NCBI RefSeq assembly: GCF_024166365.1
Contig: NC_064832.1
Location: 48,326,249 to 48,390,248, forward strand
DNA from: Elephas maximus indicus
Taxonomy: Eukaryota; Chordata; Mammalia; Proboscidea; Elephantidae
Length of the DNA stretch: 64,000 nt
Direction: 5' to 3'
Positions within the stretch are counted from its first letter, which is position 1; the number at the start of each line of letters is the position of its first letter. Shown piece by piece: positions 1 through 11,094 of the stretch. The translations under genes and the position numbers were made by a program. A model generated the notes under the pieces. It did not search any database. It had not been told where the DNA came from and saw only the letters and a list, made by a program, of their open reading frames with translations.

Positions 1-838
1 TGGACTGGGTGGGCATTGACTGACTATATATTTCAAAATTCTGGAACTTAAGATGGGAAAACTATATAAATGTCTGTTGGCCCTATAGCTCAAGAACAAA
101 AGCAATCTTTGAGGGCCAGAGGGTGGTGCCTATAAGCTCTCAAAAGAGCATTCAGTGGCAGGGACCAAGACCTAAACCACACTATGGAACTGTGGGCAAC
201 TATGTTTCCACTGGCCCTGGACACACGTATCACGTTTGGATCCACAGACACTGAGTCCAACACATGACGCCTGGAACCGTCACCCCTACTGCTGCTGAAA
301 ACATGACACCTCTCCATCTCTACTTGTCTACAGACAGCAGCAATGCAGGTTCCAGCGCTTCTAGACCCCTGCTGTCTTGTGCAGGTGTGTCTGATGCCTT
401 GAATCTAGGTCATCAGCCTGCGTCCCCCAGCTGCAACGGAAGCTGGGAAGATGATCACTGTCTCCTGAGGCAGGAAATGAACAAAATACAGAGAAAGTGA
501 TTAAAAGATGCTGAGTGACTAAAGATGACAAGTTCCCACTATGGATCACACTTGGCAAACACTGCTTCACAAGTCTTTGTTCTGTACAGCTTTACAACAT
601 GTAATCCTTTGAAAGGCATTATGTAAGATAATAAATAAATAAGCCACGCTGGAAAGAGCAATTCCTCACCAATAGGTCTTCATGTAACTATTTTCTCTCA
701 ACAGCCTCTTTATTACCCCTGTTAAAATGATTCTTTCTTTCCCTCTGTGTTTAAACATGCTCATTTCTCTCTCTTTAATTAACTGACACGAAAATTAGCA
801 AATAACCTTTCATTTGACTGATCTGGTAGCTAAGCTAC
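1..838. other. No recognised gene or repeat
   Basis: Unique-looking, moderately AT-rich sequence. Open frames here are short and overlap on both strands, which fits chance. I recognise no repeat family, splice-flanked exon or RNA gene in it. Confidence 0.4.
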
Positions 839-954
839 CCTTCTATTATTCTCTACACCTCTTTTCACCAATTGCATTTTTTTTTTTTTAATTCTATTGC
901 CATTGTTTTCACATCATTCTTTCTAATAGATCCTTGGTTCCTGTCCCTACAATA

Positions 955-1135
955 CCATGGAAGCCATGTTCCTAAAAGTCACAAATGGCCATCTTAACAA
1001 GCCAAATGACCCCTCAGGCCCTCATTGTTCTTGACTCCACTGGAGCACATAGCACTGTCAATGATCTTCCGGACACTTCCTATATTCCTTTTCTGGATCT
1101 CTTCCTATTTTCCCTACTTGATGTCTGTCATCTGT
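955..1135 (+). repeat. Possible L2-type LINE reverse transcriptase remnant
   Basis: The plus strand reads as a degraded peptide resembling the region around reverse transcriptase motif A of L2/CR1 elements: a V-T-N-like start, a hydrophobic stretch, then H-S-T-V-N-D where such elements have F-D-T-V-D-H. The peptide match is short and decayed. The call is tentative and a chance similarity is possible. Confidence 0.28.
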
Positions 1136-1261
1136 CTCTGTGTCCTTTATTACTTCATCCCTGGTGGCAGCTCCTAACAAAGCTGTATTCAAACCTCTCT
1201 CATCTCTTTATTATCCCTCTTTTTTTTCAATGAAGCCACCCTGCTGACTGTTTCAAATTCA

Positions 1262-1425
1262 CTTTTTCATACACCCATTCATTTATTCCACAAGGATTTA
1301 ATTGATGGCCTGCTAAATGGCAGGCACTCTGCTAGGACCTGGTGATGAAAAGGTGAATAAGACACAGGCCTTGCCCTCAAGAAACTCAGAGTCTTTGAGG
1401 ACAGAGCACATCACAGAGACACCTG
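1262..1425 (+). repeat. Ancient L2-like 3' region fragment
   Basis: The segment has the familiar order of an ancient mammalian repeat: a cattcatttattc start, then a ggcaggcactctgctagg box, a gaataagacacaggccttgccctcaag box and cagagtct. These are hallmarks of old L2-like fragments. The family is named from memory of such motifs only. Confidence 0.4.
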
Positions 1426-1837
1426 CTTAAAAATGGAGCAGTATATTCAGGGATATAGTGGTGCCAATCTTTGGAATCACCCAAGAGAAGAAGGAGGGGA
1501 GATTTAGTCCAACCCCAGAGTGGATTCTCCAGAGGAGGTGATAATATCGCTTTCGTGGGCATATCTGGCACTTGTGTAGGCCCTTTTGCAATTTAGTTTT
1601 AGCTTTTCCCCTCCCTGCTGTACACCTACCTCTCAATGCTTAAAACCAGTGTTTGAAAGTAGACTTCTCATTTTAACTCCTAAGTGTTATTTGTATTCCT
1701 GCTTCCCTCTCTTATGCTGAGGAGTGAGCGTAAACCTCTGAGTCAGTGAGCTGTAAATGTCTGAGTCTTTGAGAACTTATCCTTTTACCTCACTCTCTAC
1801 ATCTAATTTTTCACCAGTGGTAATTCCATGTGAAAGA

Positions 1838-1957
1838 AAAGCCCGGTGGTTTACTCCTGAAAAAAATCAGCCACTGAATGTCCTACGGAGTGCAGTTCTA
1901 CTCTGACATGCATGCGGTCACTATGAGCTAGAATCGACTTGATGGTAACTGGTGATG
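1838..1957 (+). mobile_element. AfroSINE type 3, 5'-truncated
   Basis: This is only the body and tail of a SINE: gaaaaaaatcagccactgaa, then agttctactctgac, then a degraded copy of the gagtcggaatcgactcgacgg tail shared with RTE. The tRNA-like head is missing. It sits immediately upstream of a second, complete SINE in the same orientation. Confidence 0.75.
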
Positions 1958-1972
1958 ATGAATACCATGTAG

Positions 1973-2150
1973 TTGGAAATCCTGGTGGTGTAGTGGTTAA
2001 GAGCTACGTCTCTTAACCAAAAGGTTGGCAGTTCGAATCCACCAGGTGCTCCTTGGAAATTCTACGGGGCAGTTCTACTCTGTCCTATAGGGTTGCTATG
2101 AGTCAGAATCAACTCAACAGCAATGCGTATGGTTTGTTTTCTGGTTTGTT
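1973..2150 (+). mobile_element. AfroSINE type 1
   Basis: Complete tRNA-derived SINE. A tRNA-like head with an A-box-like segment (gtagtggttaagagc) and a B-box-like segment (ggcagttcgaatccacc) is followed by the body gggcagttctactctgtcc and the tail gagtcagaatcaactcaaca. Type 1 copies here are about 160-180 bp long and go directly from head to body. Confidence 0.88.
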
Positions 2151-2327
2151 AGCAGCATTGACTGAGTTCAAAACAGAAGAATGTCACATAACTATGTAGC
2201 TTTTAGCAGATTATTTTCGTGTCTCAGTTTCTTCTTCTTTAATATAGTGTCAAGGTTACTGTAAAAATTTAATCAGACAATTTCTTAGAACATAGAAATT
2301 ATTGTCTACATGGCGTCTATTGTTGTT

Positions 2328-2535
2328 CATGGAATCTCTGGGTGGTACAAACAGCACGCTGGCTGAGAACTGATAGGTTGGAGGCTCAAGTCCATCCAGA
2401 GGTGCCTTGGAAGAAAGGACTAGTGATCTACTTCTAAAAAATCAGGCATTGAAAACTCCTTGGGGCACAGTTTTACTCTGACGCACATTGGGTGGACATG
2501 AGTCAGAGTCGACTCAACAGCAACTTTTTTTTTTT
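2328..2535 (+). mobile_element. AfroSINE type 3
   Basis: Head, then the type 3 insert (gaagaaaggactagtgatct, then acttctaaaaaatcaggcat), then the arm ending gagtcagagtcgactcaaca and a T-rich tail. The type 3 insert resembles part of the RTE 5'UTR (see findings). Confidence 0.82.
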
Positions 2536-2869
2536 AATTGTTCTAGCTCAGAATTCAAATCCTTAATGCTCATATAATCATTGTTTTGAATGAACTGAAC
2601 TCAATAGTGCAAACTCACATAGGCATTTGCTTGTTTGCTTCTTTTTCCCCACAACCTTCACATTGCCCTGTAGGTTAATTCTATCCCTGGCCCTCGATGT
2701 AATCTCAGGTCAGTAGCTTTTCTATTCACTTTGAATCACAAGAACACTTAATTCTGACAATAATAACACCAGTTCCATGTAATAACCAAAATCCCAAACT
2801 CTTACTTCATTTAGAGCTTTCCCCACCTTCAACTTAATAATAATTCAAGTCTGTAGACCTGTATTTAAG

Positions 2870-3079
2870 CAGCCCTGGTAGCACAATGGTTAAGAGCATG
2901 ACTGCTAACCAAAAGGCTGGCAGTTTGAACCTACCAGCCACTCTGCAGGAGAAAGATGTGTCAGTCAGCTTCCATAAAGATTACAGCCTTGGAAACCCTG
3001 TGGGGGCATTCTACGCTGTCCTATAGGGTCTCTAAGAGTCAGAGTCAACTTAGTGGCAATGGGTTTGGTTTTTTGGTAT
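2870..3079 (+). mobile_element. AfroSINE type 2 with imperfect target duplication
   Basis: Head with ggcagtttgaacctaccag, then the type 2 insert (ggagaaagatgtgtcagtca through taaagattacagccttgg), then the usual body and a gtttggttttttgg tail. The flanks at 2857-2869 and 3080-3092 match at 10 of 13 positions and look like a target-site duplication. Confidence 0.85.
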
Positions 3080-3121
3080 ACCTACATTTGAGATGAGGTG
3101 TTGTGGGCTTTTTTCTTCTTT

Positions 3122-3350
3122 GGAGACATTGGGTGGTACAAGCGGTTAAGTTTTGAGCTACTAACCAAAAGGCCAATAGGTCAAATCTACCCAGAGACAC
3201 CTCAGAAGAAAGGCCTGGTCACCTACTTCCGAGAGGTCACAGTCATGAAAACGCTGTGGAGCATAGTTCTACTCTGAAAAGCATGGGATCACCTTAAGTT
3301 GGAATCAACTCAAGGAGCAACTGATTTTTTTCTTTTCTTTTTTTTTGGTG
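3122..3350 (+). mobile_element. AfroSINE type 3, diverged
   Basis: Degraded type 3 copy (aaggcctggtcacctacttc, agttctactctgaaaagc, ttggaatcaactcaaggagc) with a long T-rich tail. A 10-bp repeat, tttcttcttt, flanks it at 3112-3121 and 3359-3368. Being low-complexity, it is weaker evidence for a target duplication than the other cases. Confidence 0.75.
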
Positions 3351-3835
3351 GTAGACTCTTTCTTCTTTAGTCAGTCAGCTCCTGCCTCAACTGAGAAGCT
3401 GCGGAGGTTGAGCCTTCTAAGGTCAGGCCTGGCAGAGGCAGAGTTAGGGGCTTGCACTATGATGGTCTTTTTTTTTTTTTTTTTGCTGGTTCCTATGGTG
3501 GTCTGATGTGTAGGTGCTCTGGCTTAGAAGAGGGCTTTTCATACTGACACTTTCTCATTTAGTGAGCCTCTGTGGGTCTTTCAGCTCTCCTGCAATCCCT
3601 CCGACATCAACAGCTTCCCTTGGAAGCACCTGCACCTATCTCCTCAGTCCCTGTGCCTCAGGGGCTCCAGTCCTCTGCTGAATTATATTATTGCTAAATG
3701 ATATGACTTTCTCCTTCCCACCCCACAGGTCCACTTGGCTCAGAGAAATCTCCTGCCTCCTTTTCCCACCCCGCAGCCCCTTTTCTGGTGTAGATATGCG
3801 GCTTACTTTCAGAGCAGCACTCTTCAATCATTCTC

Positions 3836-3900
3836 AATCTCTCTCTCTGTCTCCCTTTCCTTTTTTCCCCTCTCCCTCCCCCTTCTCTTTCTCAAAAGTC
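3836..3900 (+). repeat. Pyrimidine-rich low-complexity tract
   Basis: A run of C and T (ctctctctgtctccc and similar) of about 65 bp. It is simple sequence without coding content. The overlapping open frame at 3691-3984 depends on this tract and is not considered real. Confidence 0.7.
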
Positions 3901-4315
3901 TTTCATCTTAAGTTAAGAGTCACAATTTCTTACCTTAAGATTTTTCAGATTTTTGTAAAAGAGCATCCCCCTGTGTCCCTCTAACTCTGCAAGAAAAGTG
4001 TTGAACTCTTCAAAATGGCCCCTGGAAGCCTTTTGCACTGGGTTTAAAGTGAATGGGCAGTACTTTAGAGAGAAGAAGAATGCTGCAGCACCCAAACTAC
4101 AATGCCACAGGAATTTCACCTTTTAGCTCTGTTGCCCTCCCCTGGCCATGCCTCACTTATGCCCCTAGAAGAGGTGATGATCCTCACAAAGGCAGTTTGG
4201 GGATTGCTCCTTGACAAGTCCTGCAGACCAGGCTATTTGGGGTACTTGTAAACAATTGTTTCTAGTTGTAGGACCTTATGCCAAAGGTGAGATAGAAAGA
4301 GTTTCATTTTAGCAT

Positions 4316-4522
4316 TAAGGAGCCCTGATGGTGTAACAGTTAAGTGTTCTGCTGCTAACCAGAAGGTTGGCCGTTCAAACCCACTCCACAGCTTCACAGG
4401 TAAAAAACCTGGCAATCTGCTTCTATAAAGATTACAGTCAAGAAAACCCTATGGGATGGTTCTACTCTGTCATATGCGGTCACTAAGAGTTGGAATCAAC
4501 TCAACAGCACCCAAGAGCAACG
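4316..4522 (+). mobile_element. AfroSINE type 2
   Basis: Head (ggtgtaacagttaagtgttc, ggccgttcaaaccca), type 2 insert (gcaatctgcttctataaaga, then ttacagtcaagaaaacccta), body (ggttctactctgtcatatgc) and tail (gagttggaatcaactcaaca). The sequence is moderately diverged from the other copies. Confidence 0.83.
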
Positions 4523-5111
4523 ACATGCTATATTAGTATTTTCTCCATGAAACTCATCTCTCTGACTTTAATTTTTCTTCCCCATGAGCCAAATGGATCT
4601 CTCTCAAGCCCTGCTTTATAATGCTCCCCAGCCTAAAAACTCCCAATGACTTCCATTGCTCACCAAGGAGTTAGCTGCATCTATCTTGGTATAAAGACGT
4701 TTCACGCTCAGCTCAGCTTTAATACTTAAAGATAGCATCCTTTCCCAAGTGGCTTTTGAATCATTACCATTGTTATTTAATAAGTAAGAGAGAACAATTT
4801 ATTAACAATTAATTAGAGTAAATGAAAGGGGACCCTCTCAGCACAGATGAAAGTAAACCCTTCATGTTTAGGGAAGACCTGCTGAAGTACTTCAAACTGT
4901 GAGATAGGCAATCAAAAAAAGGTGGAAATATTTTCATCAAACTGTGGCTAGAAATAATTAAGAACTTCTCTTCAGATTACAAGTGCAAATAAGGAGCAGC
5001 ATTGAGCCTTGAATAAATTTATATATATGCGATCTTACTTATAAAAAAGAAAATATCTATTCTAGTGCTCTGTAGGTTAGAAAACTACATTAATGAATAA
5101 TCTAGACTGTT

Positions 5112-5472
5112 CTCCTGTTGCTAAATGCCCTCCACTATGTGCAACACAATGAAACCTTGTGCCGTCCTATGGTATCTTCGTGAGCATTGGTATGCTCGAG
5201 TCCATTGTTGCAGCAGTGTATTCTGAGTGTCTTCCAACCTAGGGTACTCATATTCAGCATTATATTAGACAATGCTCTGTTGTGATTCAGGGAGTTTTCA
5301 TTGGCTAATTTTCAGAAGTAGATCACCAGTCCTTTCTCCCTAATCTGTCTTAGTCTAGAAGCTTCGCTGAAACCTTTCCATCATGGTTGACCCTGCTGGT
5401 ATTTGAAATACTGGTAGCATAGCTTCCAGCAGCACAGCAGCACACAAGCCTCCACAGTACAGCAAACTGAAA
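5112..5472 (-). mobile_element. Short RTE derivative: 5'UTR joined to 3' end
   Basis: On the minus strand the element has about 250 bp matching the RTE 5'UTR (compare 34840-35120 in this window), joined at about 5217 to about 105 bp matching the RTE 3' terminal region (compare 31240-31345). The roughly 2.9 kb coding part is absent. It could be an internally deleted LINE or a member of a LINE-end SINE family comparable in design to Bov-A of ruminants. I cannot tell these apart from one copy. Confidence 0.65.
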
Positions 5473-5939
5473 GATGTGTGCTAGAATTTAGCTATGTTTT
5501 TATCTGAAAAACTCATTTTTAAACTTCCAAATGTTTATTTTGGACACCAATTGTTGTAGGTTACACTGACAGGAAAGCTCCATACAAATGAGATACTTTG
5601 CATGTAATCCATACAGAGAATGTTTTACTCCAAATCCAGTATGTTAAAGTATTTAGGAAGAAACGAATTGAGAACCATCTTAATCAATTAATAGATTTCC
5701 AATGAGGTAAGCCCCCAAGAGTGTCTCAAGTCTTCTTTTTCAAATGCAAAAGTCTGAAGTGAGCTAGAAACCAAAGAATTATGATTTTTATTTTTGATGA
5801 GCCATAGTGTTCTAGAGGAGGGGTGCAAGAATGAGGTTGTACTAATTCCTTGATATTATCCTAGGGCCCTTTTAATATATTATTTATATTTCTTTTTCCA
5901 TTTTAAGAAAGAAAGGATCTGACCTCTACAAGGCACATT

Positions 5940-6400
5940 TTCAATACAGTCCATAAAAAAGCAGGAGAGAATGCAGATCGCAAATGCAGTTCCAGCGTCT
6001 TGCACTTTAAAACGCTTTTAAAGCCTGTCTCGCGCACTTATCTTTTAACCAAGATGAATGCACGAGACACTCTGTATTCTACTCTGCTTGGGAAGGCAGC
6101 GGTAATGTTAAGTCAATGGCAGCCTGATCAAAAATGAGAAGGGGATCAATATTCTGATCAATTGAATTGCTTTAGATATTAAAAAGTAATTATTCCAGAA
6201 CAAGTCAGCATTGGCAAAAATAAGAGTATGTCTGACTTGCCTAATCACTTTCATTTTCAATATTGACAAATTCCGTTCGCAAATAAATTAACAAATTCGG
6301 GGGAATTGTGTTGCGCACAAAGTTAGCAGAAAATGTGCCTGGCACAGATAAAAATACAATTATGTTCTTTCACACATAACTCTGTAAGGGGAGATTCCCC
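5940..6400. other. Unique DNA, candidate conserved noncoding element
   Basis: Non-repetitive sequence that keeps several CpGs and carries many homeodomain-like TAAT/ATTA and CAAT cores (ctgatcaattgaattgc, taattattcc). This composition is typical of developmental enhancers that have not decayed neutrally. It is an inference from composition only; a cross-species alignment is needed to decide. Confidence 0.3.
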
Positions 6401-6727
6401 GCCCCTTAAATAGAAGGGAGTCTAATTTATTGTCACATTTTGTAATAAAAAGCAGGCGTTTGGGTAAAAAGGTCCTACCCTCAGCCCCAGACATAAACCA
6501 GAGCTGTTCGGCAGCCCTCACAAAGCATCGATTTACAGCTATGGGTGAGTGGCACAGTGGGCAGAATTAGAATTGATCCCTGACCCTAGGGAACTTACAT
6601 TCTGGTTGGAAAGCTAAACCTAGACATAGAAAACAGTGTGAGAAAACTTACACAGCAAAATAATATAATGACAGCTAACATTTATTGGCAGCTTACAATG
6701 AGCCAGATACTGTTCTTAAGTATTCTG

Positions 6728-7427
6728 TATGTCGCAGTGAATTCTGTTGGTGTCCCGCCCAGATCTGCTTTAGTGGCTTGGTGCACTGAGCTCCTGACTG
6801 CTGTGTGTGTTGGCTGCAATCTGCTCAAAGCTGACCCATTCTACAGAATATTGCCCTCCATAGAAAGGAAACCAGCAACCCAGGAATGTGTGGACCCTCC
6901 AACTACCTCAGGAAAGGAGCCTGCAGCCCATGTCTGAAAGACAAATCCAAACCAAACCCTGGAGTGAGAACTCGTAGGGGCCCTGCTCCATAGGATTTCC
7001 AAGGCTGTAATCCTTATGGGAAAAAAAAAAAATTTTTTTTTTTTTTTTTAATCCTTATGGAAGCAAACTGACGCATCTTTCTCCCATGGAGTGGCTGTTG
7101 GGTTTGAACAGCTGACCTTTTGGTTAGCAGCTGAGCACTTTATCCACTGTACCACCAGGGTTCCTGACTGACTGACACAGGATACAATAGATTACCCCCC
7201 TCTTGATAGGGTGGGATCAACTCTATGGTGCAATGTGTGTTTACAGCTCCCAGTGGGATCAGGCCGAAGCTGCTCTGCTGAGGTTGCCTCTTTGATTAGC
7301 TTTCTCCCTATCTCCACGCTCTCCTACTTTGCTCACTCTCATTTCTCTGAGAGCACTCCTTCAATAAATCATTTCTGCAACGATCCTTGCCTCAAGCTCT
7401 GCTTCTAGGAACCAGGCCCAAGACACA
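6728..7427 (+). mobile_element. Solo-LTR-like insertion within a MIR
   Basis: The insert starts with TG (tgtcgcag) and ends with CA (aagaca). Near its end it has an AATAAA signal followed closely by a cttgcctca-type segment, which suggests an LTR with a polyadenylation region. It is interrupted by a minus AfroSINE. Without that SINE it is roughly 480 bp. No confident 4-6 bp target duplication is visible, and the LTR family is not identified. Confidence 0.4.
6944..7164 (-). mobile_element. AfroSINE type 2 with inserted A/T foldback
   Basis: Antisense SINE reading accaaaccc, then ctccataggatttccaagg, then gactgacgcatctttctccc and ttttggttagcagctgagca to accaccagggttcc. Inside the type 2 insert the 12-mer taatccttatgg is duplicated (7008-7019 and 7049-7060) around an A12T17 block (see findings). 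Confidence 0.82.
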
Positions 7428-7664
7428 TATATGAACTCATTTAATATTTGCAACAATCCCATGAAGGAAGTACTACTATTCCCATTTCACAAATAATGAA
7501 GAAACCGAGGCACAGAGAGGTTAATTGTCTTGGACAAGGTGGCTCAGCTCATAAATAGTAAATCCTGGCTTTGATCCCAAGCCATGCTGCCAGGAGAGCT
7601 CATGCTCTTAAACTTACTCTCTGTTTCTGTGAGTGTTTGCCACGTGAAGGCATTCCTATGGGTA

Positions 7665-7862
7665 GTGGAAAGGCGCAGGGCTTAAAATTACGAGATTAAT
7701 TTCAAATGTAGATTCTTCAACCTCTTAGCCTTGTAATTTTGAGTTAGTCACTTAATTCTACAGCTCACAACTGTAAAAAAGGGACTAAGTATATGAAGCT
7801 ATTGGGAGTATAAAATGATATCAGATGTATGAAATGCCTGACCTAGAGTAGGCCTTTAAAAA
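7665..7862 (+). repeat. MIR fragment
   Basis: The order gtagtggaaaggcgcagggc, cttgtaattttgagttagtc, acaactgtaaaaaagggac, then a degraded end with gaaatgcctgacctagagta follows the MIR consensus from head to tail. It is strongly diverged, as expected for this age class. Confidence 0.6.
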
Positions 7863-8329
7863 TGTTAGTAAAATTTTGAACTTGAGAGCATCTTTCTTCC
7901 TCTACCCCTAAATGTGAGTAACAGCTCCACCTCTAAAATTGTGATTAAAAAAAAAAAAAAGTAATGCAGACATTACCAAATATTCCTGGGAGAATAAAAC
8001 CATCACTTGTGTAGAACCACTGAAGATAAATAAGACAGGTATTAAATTTGCCAACATCCCTCTAGCTTGGGGGTGGACAGACAACCCAGTTGTAGCCAAT
8101 GAGATGTAAGGAAAATGTAATGGAATAATTCTGGAAATTATTTTCCTCCGTGAAGAAAGCCCCCTTTTCTCTGGTTTGGTAAATTGCCTTGCTTGGCAAT
8201 GAGGCTGCCATCTTTCACGCATGAGAGGAAAGCCAAAAGCGTACTATGGATGCTGATCCAGAACCCAACACTATGCAACCCTCGTTTCAAGTCAATAATC
8301 ACCTATTTACAGACTTCTTGCTATAAGGG

Positions 8330-8565
8330 AAAAAATCCTCTATCACTGTGTACATTTTAGTTAGATGCTCTCTTAATTGCAGCTGAAGGCGTTCTAACTA
8401 TGTGATGGCGAACAAGCTCCTTACTGTCTTTTCACAACTTTCTAATGAGGATAATACTGGCAAGTTAGAAGAATTGTTGAGAGAATAAAAAGAGATAACA
8501 TGTGTAAAGCAGGCGTGCCTGGCACATAGCAGGTGTTCAGTAAATAGTCGCTATTGTTGTCATTG
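8330..8565 (+). repeat. MIR fragment
   Basis: Contains aatgaggataatactggc, then ttgagagaataaaaagagat, then gcgtgcctggcacatagcag and ttcagtaaatag, the 3' half of a MIR on the plus strand. Confidence 0.6.
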
Positions 8566-8569
8566 GGAT

Positions 8570-10404
8570 AGCTTCAAGTGATGAAGGATGGATACCCTTT
8601 TAATTTCTCCTCATGCTTCCTAAAAGAATATCCCAGACTAGAGCTCCTAAGGCCCCTTAGACTGAACTTGGTCCTGAAATGATACTTCTTAATTGGTGTC
8701 CAAAGATGACCTCCAAAATATGCATGAACTTCCTAAAATTGTATTCAAGAATATTTAAATTTCAGGCATACATTTTCTCAGCGACAGATTCAGCTGCTTT
8801 CATCAGTTCCTTGAGGGGCTCAAAACTGGTTGACTCAAAAATGGGTTGGCAATCAACACTTAGCAGTTTCTTGGCTTGGTGAGTTTGCTGTAGATTGTTA
8901 ATTTAAATAGGTGATTCTTGAGAAAAGATAATATTTCAAGAAGCTCAGAGAAAAAAGAGAAGATTCCTATCATGAATTTAGAATCTGGATGGCCTGATGG
9001 AAAGGAGAAGACAGCCTCTATCAACACAGGGGTTACGTTAGCTTTTGAAACAATACAGAAAACATCTCTTCAAGAACTTCCCTTTAAGTATTGAGTGCTA
9101 AAGAAAAGCTTCTTTATTAATCAATCCTGACTCTCAGTTAAAAGGAAAAAATAGGAGGTGAATACAAGGTTTTTTTTCTCTTTCCCAAGAGAGCATACTG
9201 GAATCTTCCTAGAAAGCACAATATAAACAATTACTTTGAGGATATTTGTTCCCATAAAATAAGAACAAATCTAATATGAATTGAATTTTCCAAGAAAGAG
9301 TGATGATTTCATGTCCAATGTACACATTTGTCTGGCCTGACTATTATAGACCTAAGGGTTTCCGATAATCAATAGCAAGCTTTAGGTGTCTTTCAAAAAT
9401 GTTATAAATAACTCATTTTAAAATTAGACTGCCCTTTGAAGAACTAATCATCCTTTTGCAAATCTTTCTTCAGGAAAAAATATACTCTTCTTTAGAAAAA
9501 AAGCTATGGTAAGAAATTGTAATAATTAGAGAATGAGAGAGATGTTTAGAGCTTGGACAGGGCACTGAAGAGAAAAGCAAATTATCAATTGTTGGAAATA
9601 AATCCAATCTTGTGAAGCATCTGTGAATTAGCTATTCCATTGCAACAAATGGCACCTTGCTAGGGTTAATTTGCCTCACATGGATGAGAAAGATAGTTCC
9701 AGAAAATACTTTACTCACCAACACTAAAATAAATTAACTTAATTTATGTATGAAATTAAATATAGCTATTGAAATATTATTACGATGTGCCAATTTGAAA
9801 AGCTGGATGGAATATCAGGACCTTTCACATTATTTCTCAGGATTTAATCCAGTTATCTGGTGTGGACCTTTGCTACACACCACATTGCCTTAAACAATGG
9901 AACAGTCTGTTTCCTGCACCAGTTCCCTGAAAGAGACTTATAAAAATCTCCATAATATCACTGAAGGTCATTTTCAATTATTAGAGATTCTAAACTTTTT
10001 TAAGATTCGCCAGCAGAGATACCTAAGGAGTATTAACGAACTCGGCCCTTCAACAACTACGATCCTTATTAAATAAAATCTTTATCAGCTCAATCTTCAG
10101 CACAAAAGAAATCAGAACTGCTATGGCAAATCTGCAGTGTAAATCCATGGTAGTAACTGATTTTCGCAAGAGAATATTAATCAAGAAAAGTTTTAACTTT
10201 ATCAACGGCACTAATGAAAAGACATTTTCTGTTACATATCACACAAAGCCTGGTGGGGTGAAGGAGTGCAAGCCTTAAGCCTCTAGATTTTAGCTGATGT
10301 ATTGCTTCTCCAAATTCACAATGCTTTTGAAGTGCCTCAGATCTTAAATCAAGGAACTTGCACTACAAAGAGGATTGCTGCAGTGAAATTAACATTTTTC
10401 TGTC
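8570..10404. other. Long unique AT-rich stretch, candidate conserved DNA
   Basis: Apart from its edges, this stretch has no recognised repeat for about 1.8 kb, which stands out in a window this dense in retroelements. The part at about 10060-10380 contains blocks such as tttatcaacggcactaatga that are CpG-bearing and non-degraded in look. There is no open frame of note. Regulatory function is only a possibility. Confidence 0.3.
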
Positions 10405-10413
10405 CTTGTATAT

Positions 10414-10623
10414 AAGGAGTCCTGGGTGGCACAGTTGTTACAGTGCTTGGCTGCTAAGTGATAGGTCAGTGGTGGGGGGGTGGTCTCTGTGGAAGAAAGA
10501 CGTTGAAGGCTGATTCCATTAAAGATTACAGCCTTGGAAGCCCTGTGCGGCAGTTCTACTCTGTCCTATAGGGTCACTATGAGTTGGAATCGAATCGACT
10601 CCAATAAGTTTGTTTTTTTTATT
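10414..10623 (+). mobile_element. AfroSINE type 2 with 9-bp target duplication
   Basis: Head (gtcctgggtggcacagttgt), type 2 insert (taaagattacagccttgg), body (ggcagttctactctgtccta) and a tail ending in a T run. The 9-mer cttgtatat at 10405-10413 is repeated at 10624-10632, directly flanking the element. The B-box region is replaced by a G-rich run (ggtggggggg). Confidence 0.86.
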
Positions 10624-10934
10624 CTTGTATATGGTATTATTTTTCTTATCTTAGCACCTTGACATGAAAAATTTATAAGACTGAGGGAGGCAGACATTTT
10701 ATATAAAGATCTGAATGGCTAATTTAGTGAGCAAATAAATTGTGATATATCTTCATGCTCCTTAACCCAACATTTTGCCTTCTACCAAACCAGTCTGTTC
10801 CCAAACTAGCATCTCATCATTTTTGGAGCTCTTTCCTCTAACATCTGTGTCTAAAAGCATATTGTCGAAATTTAGTTTTGAAACGAATAGAATTTGAGGA
10901 AAACACACCCCGTCCTCTGTCTCTACTAGCAGAC

Positions 10935-11090
10935 TGTTGTGTTCTTCTTAACCTCAGTAAACCTCAAGCTCTTCATCTGTGAAATGGGTATTCTAACCTG
11001 CCCATCTCATAGCCTCACTGTGTTCACTACATAAGAGAATGTACATAAATCAATCAGTATTCAGTGCCTGACAATAACAAGTGCACAATG
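10935..11090 (+). repeat. MIR fragment
   Basis: Shows cttcatctgtgaaatggg, then ctaacctgcccatctcatag and a degraded end. This is the MIR core and 3' portion on the plus strand. Confidence 0.58.
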
Positions 11091-11094
11091 CACA

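Larger units (their letters stand above)
6652..7612 (+). repeat. MIR split by a later insertion
   Basis: The left part (6658-6728) has the MIR order taacatttattggcag, gagccagatactgttct. The right part (7428-7600) resumes with aactcatttaatatttgc, cccatttcacaaataatgaa, gaggcacagagaggtta. The two parts are collinear pieces of one MIR, separated by about 700 bp of LTR-like and SINE sequence, so the MIR is the oldest layer. Confidence 0.65.

Noticed and set aside
1973-2060. tRNA gene
   Set aside because: The A- and B-box-like segments belong to the AfroSINE head. No full cloverleaf with a paired acceptor stem was found, and the SINE body follows directly.
6638-6937. 99-codon plus frame
   Set aside because: It crosses the boundary between a MIR and the LTR-like insertion, so it is a chance frame over repeats.
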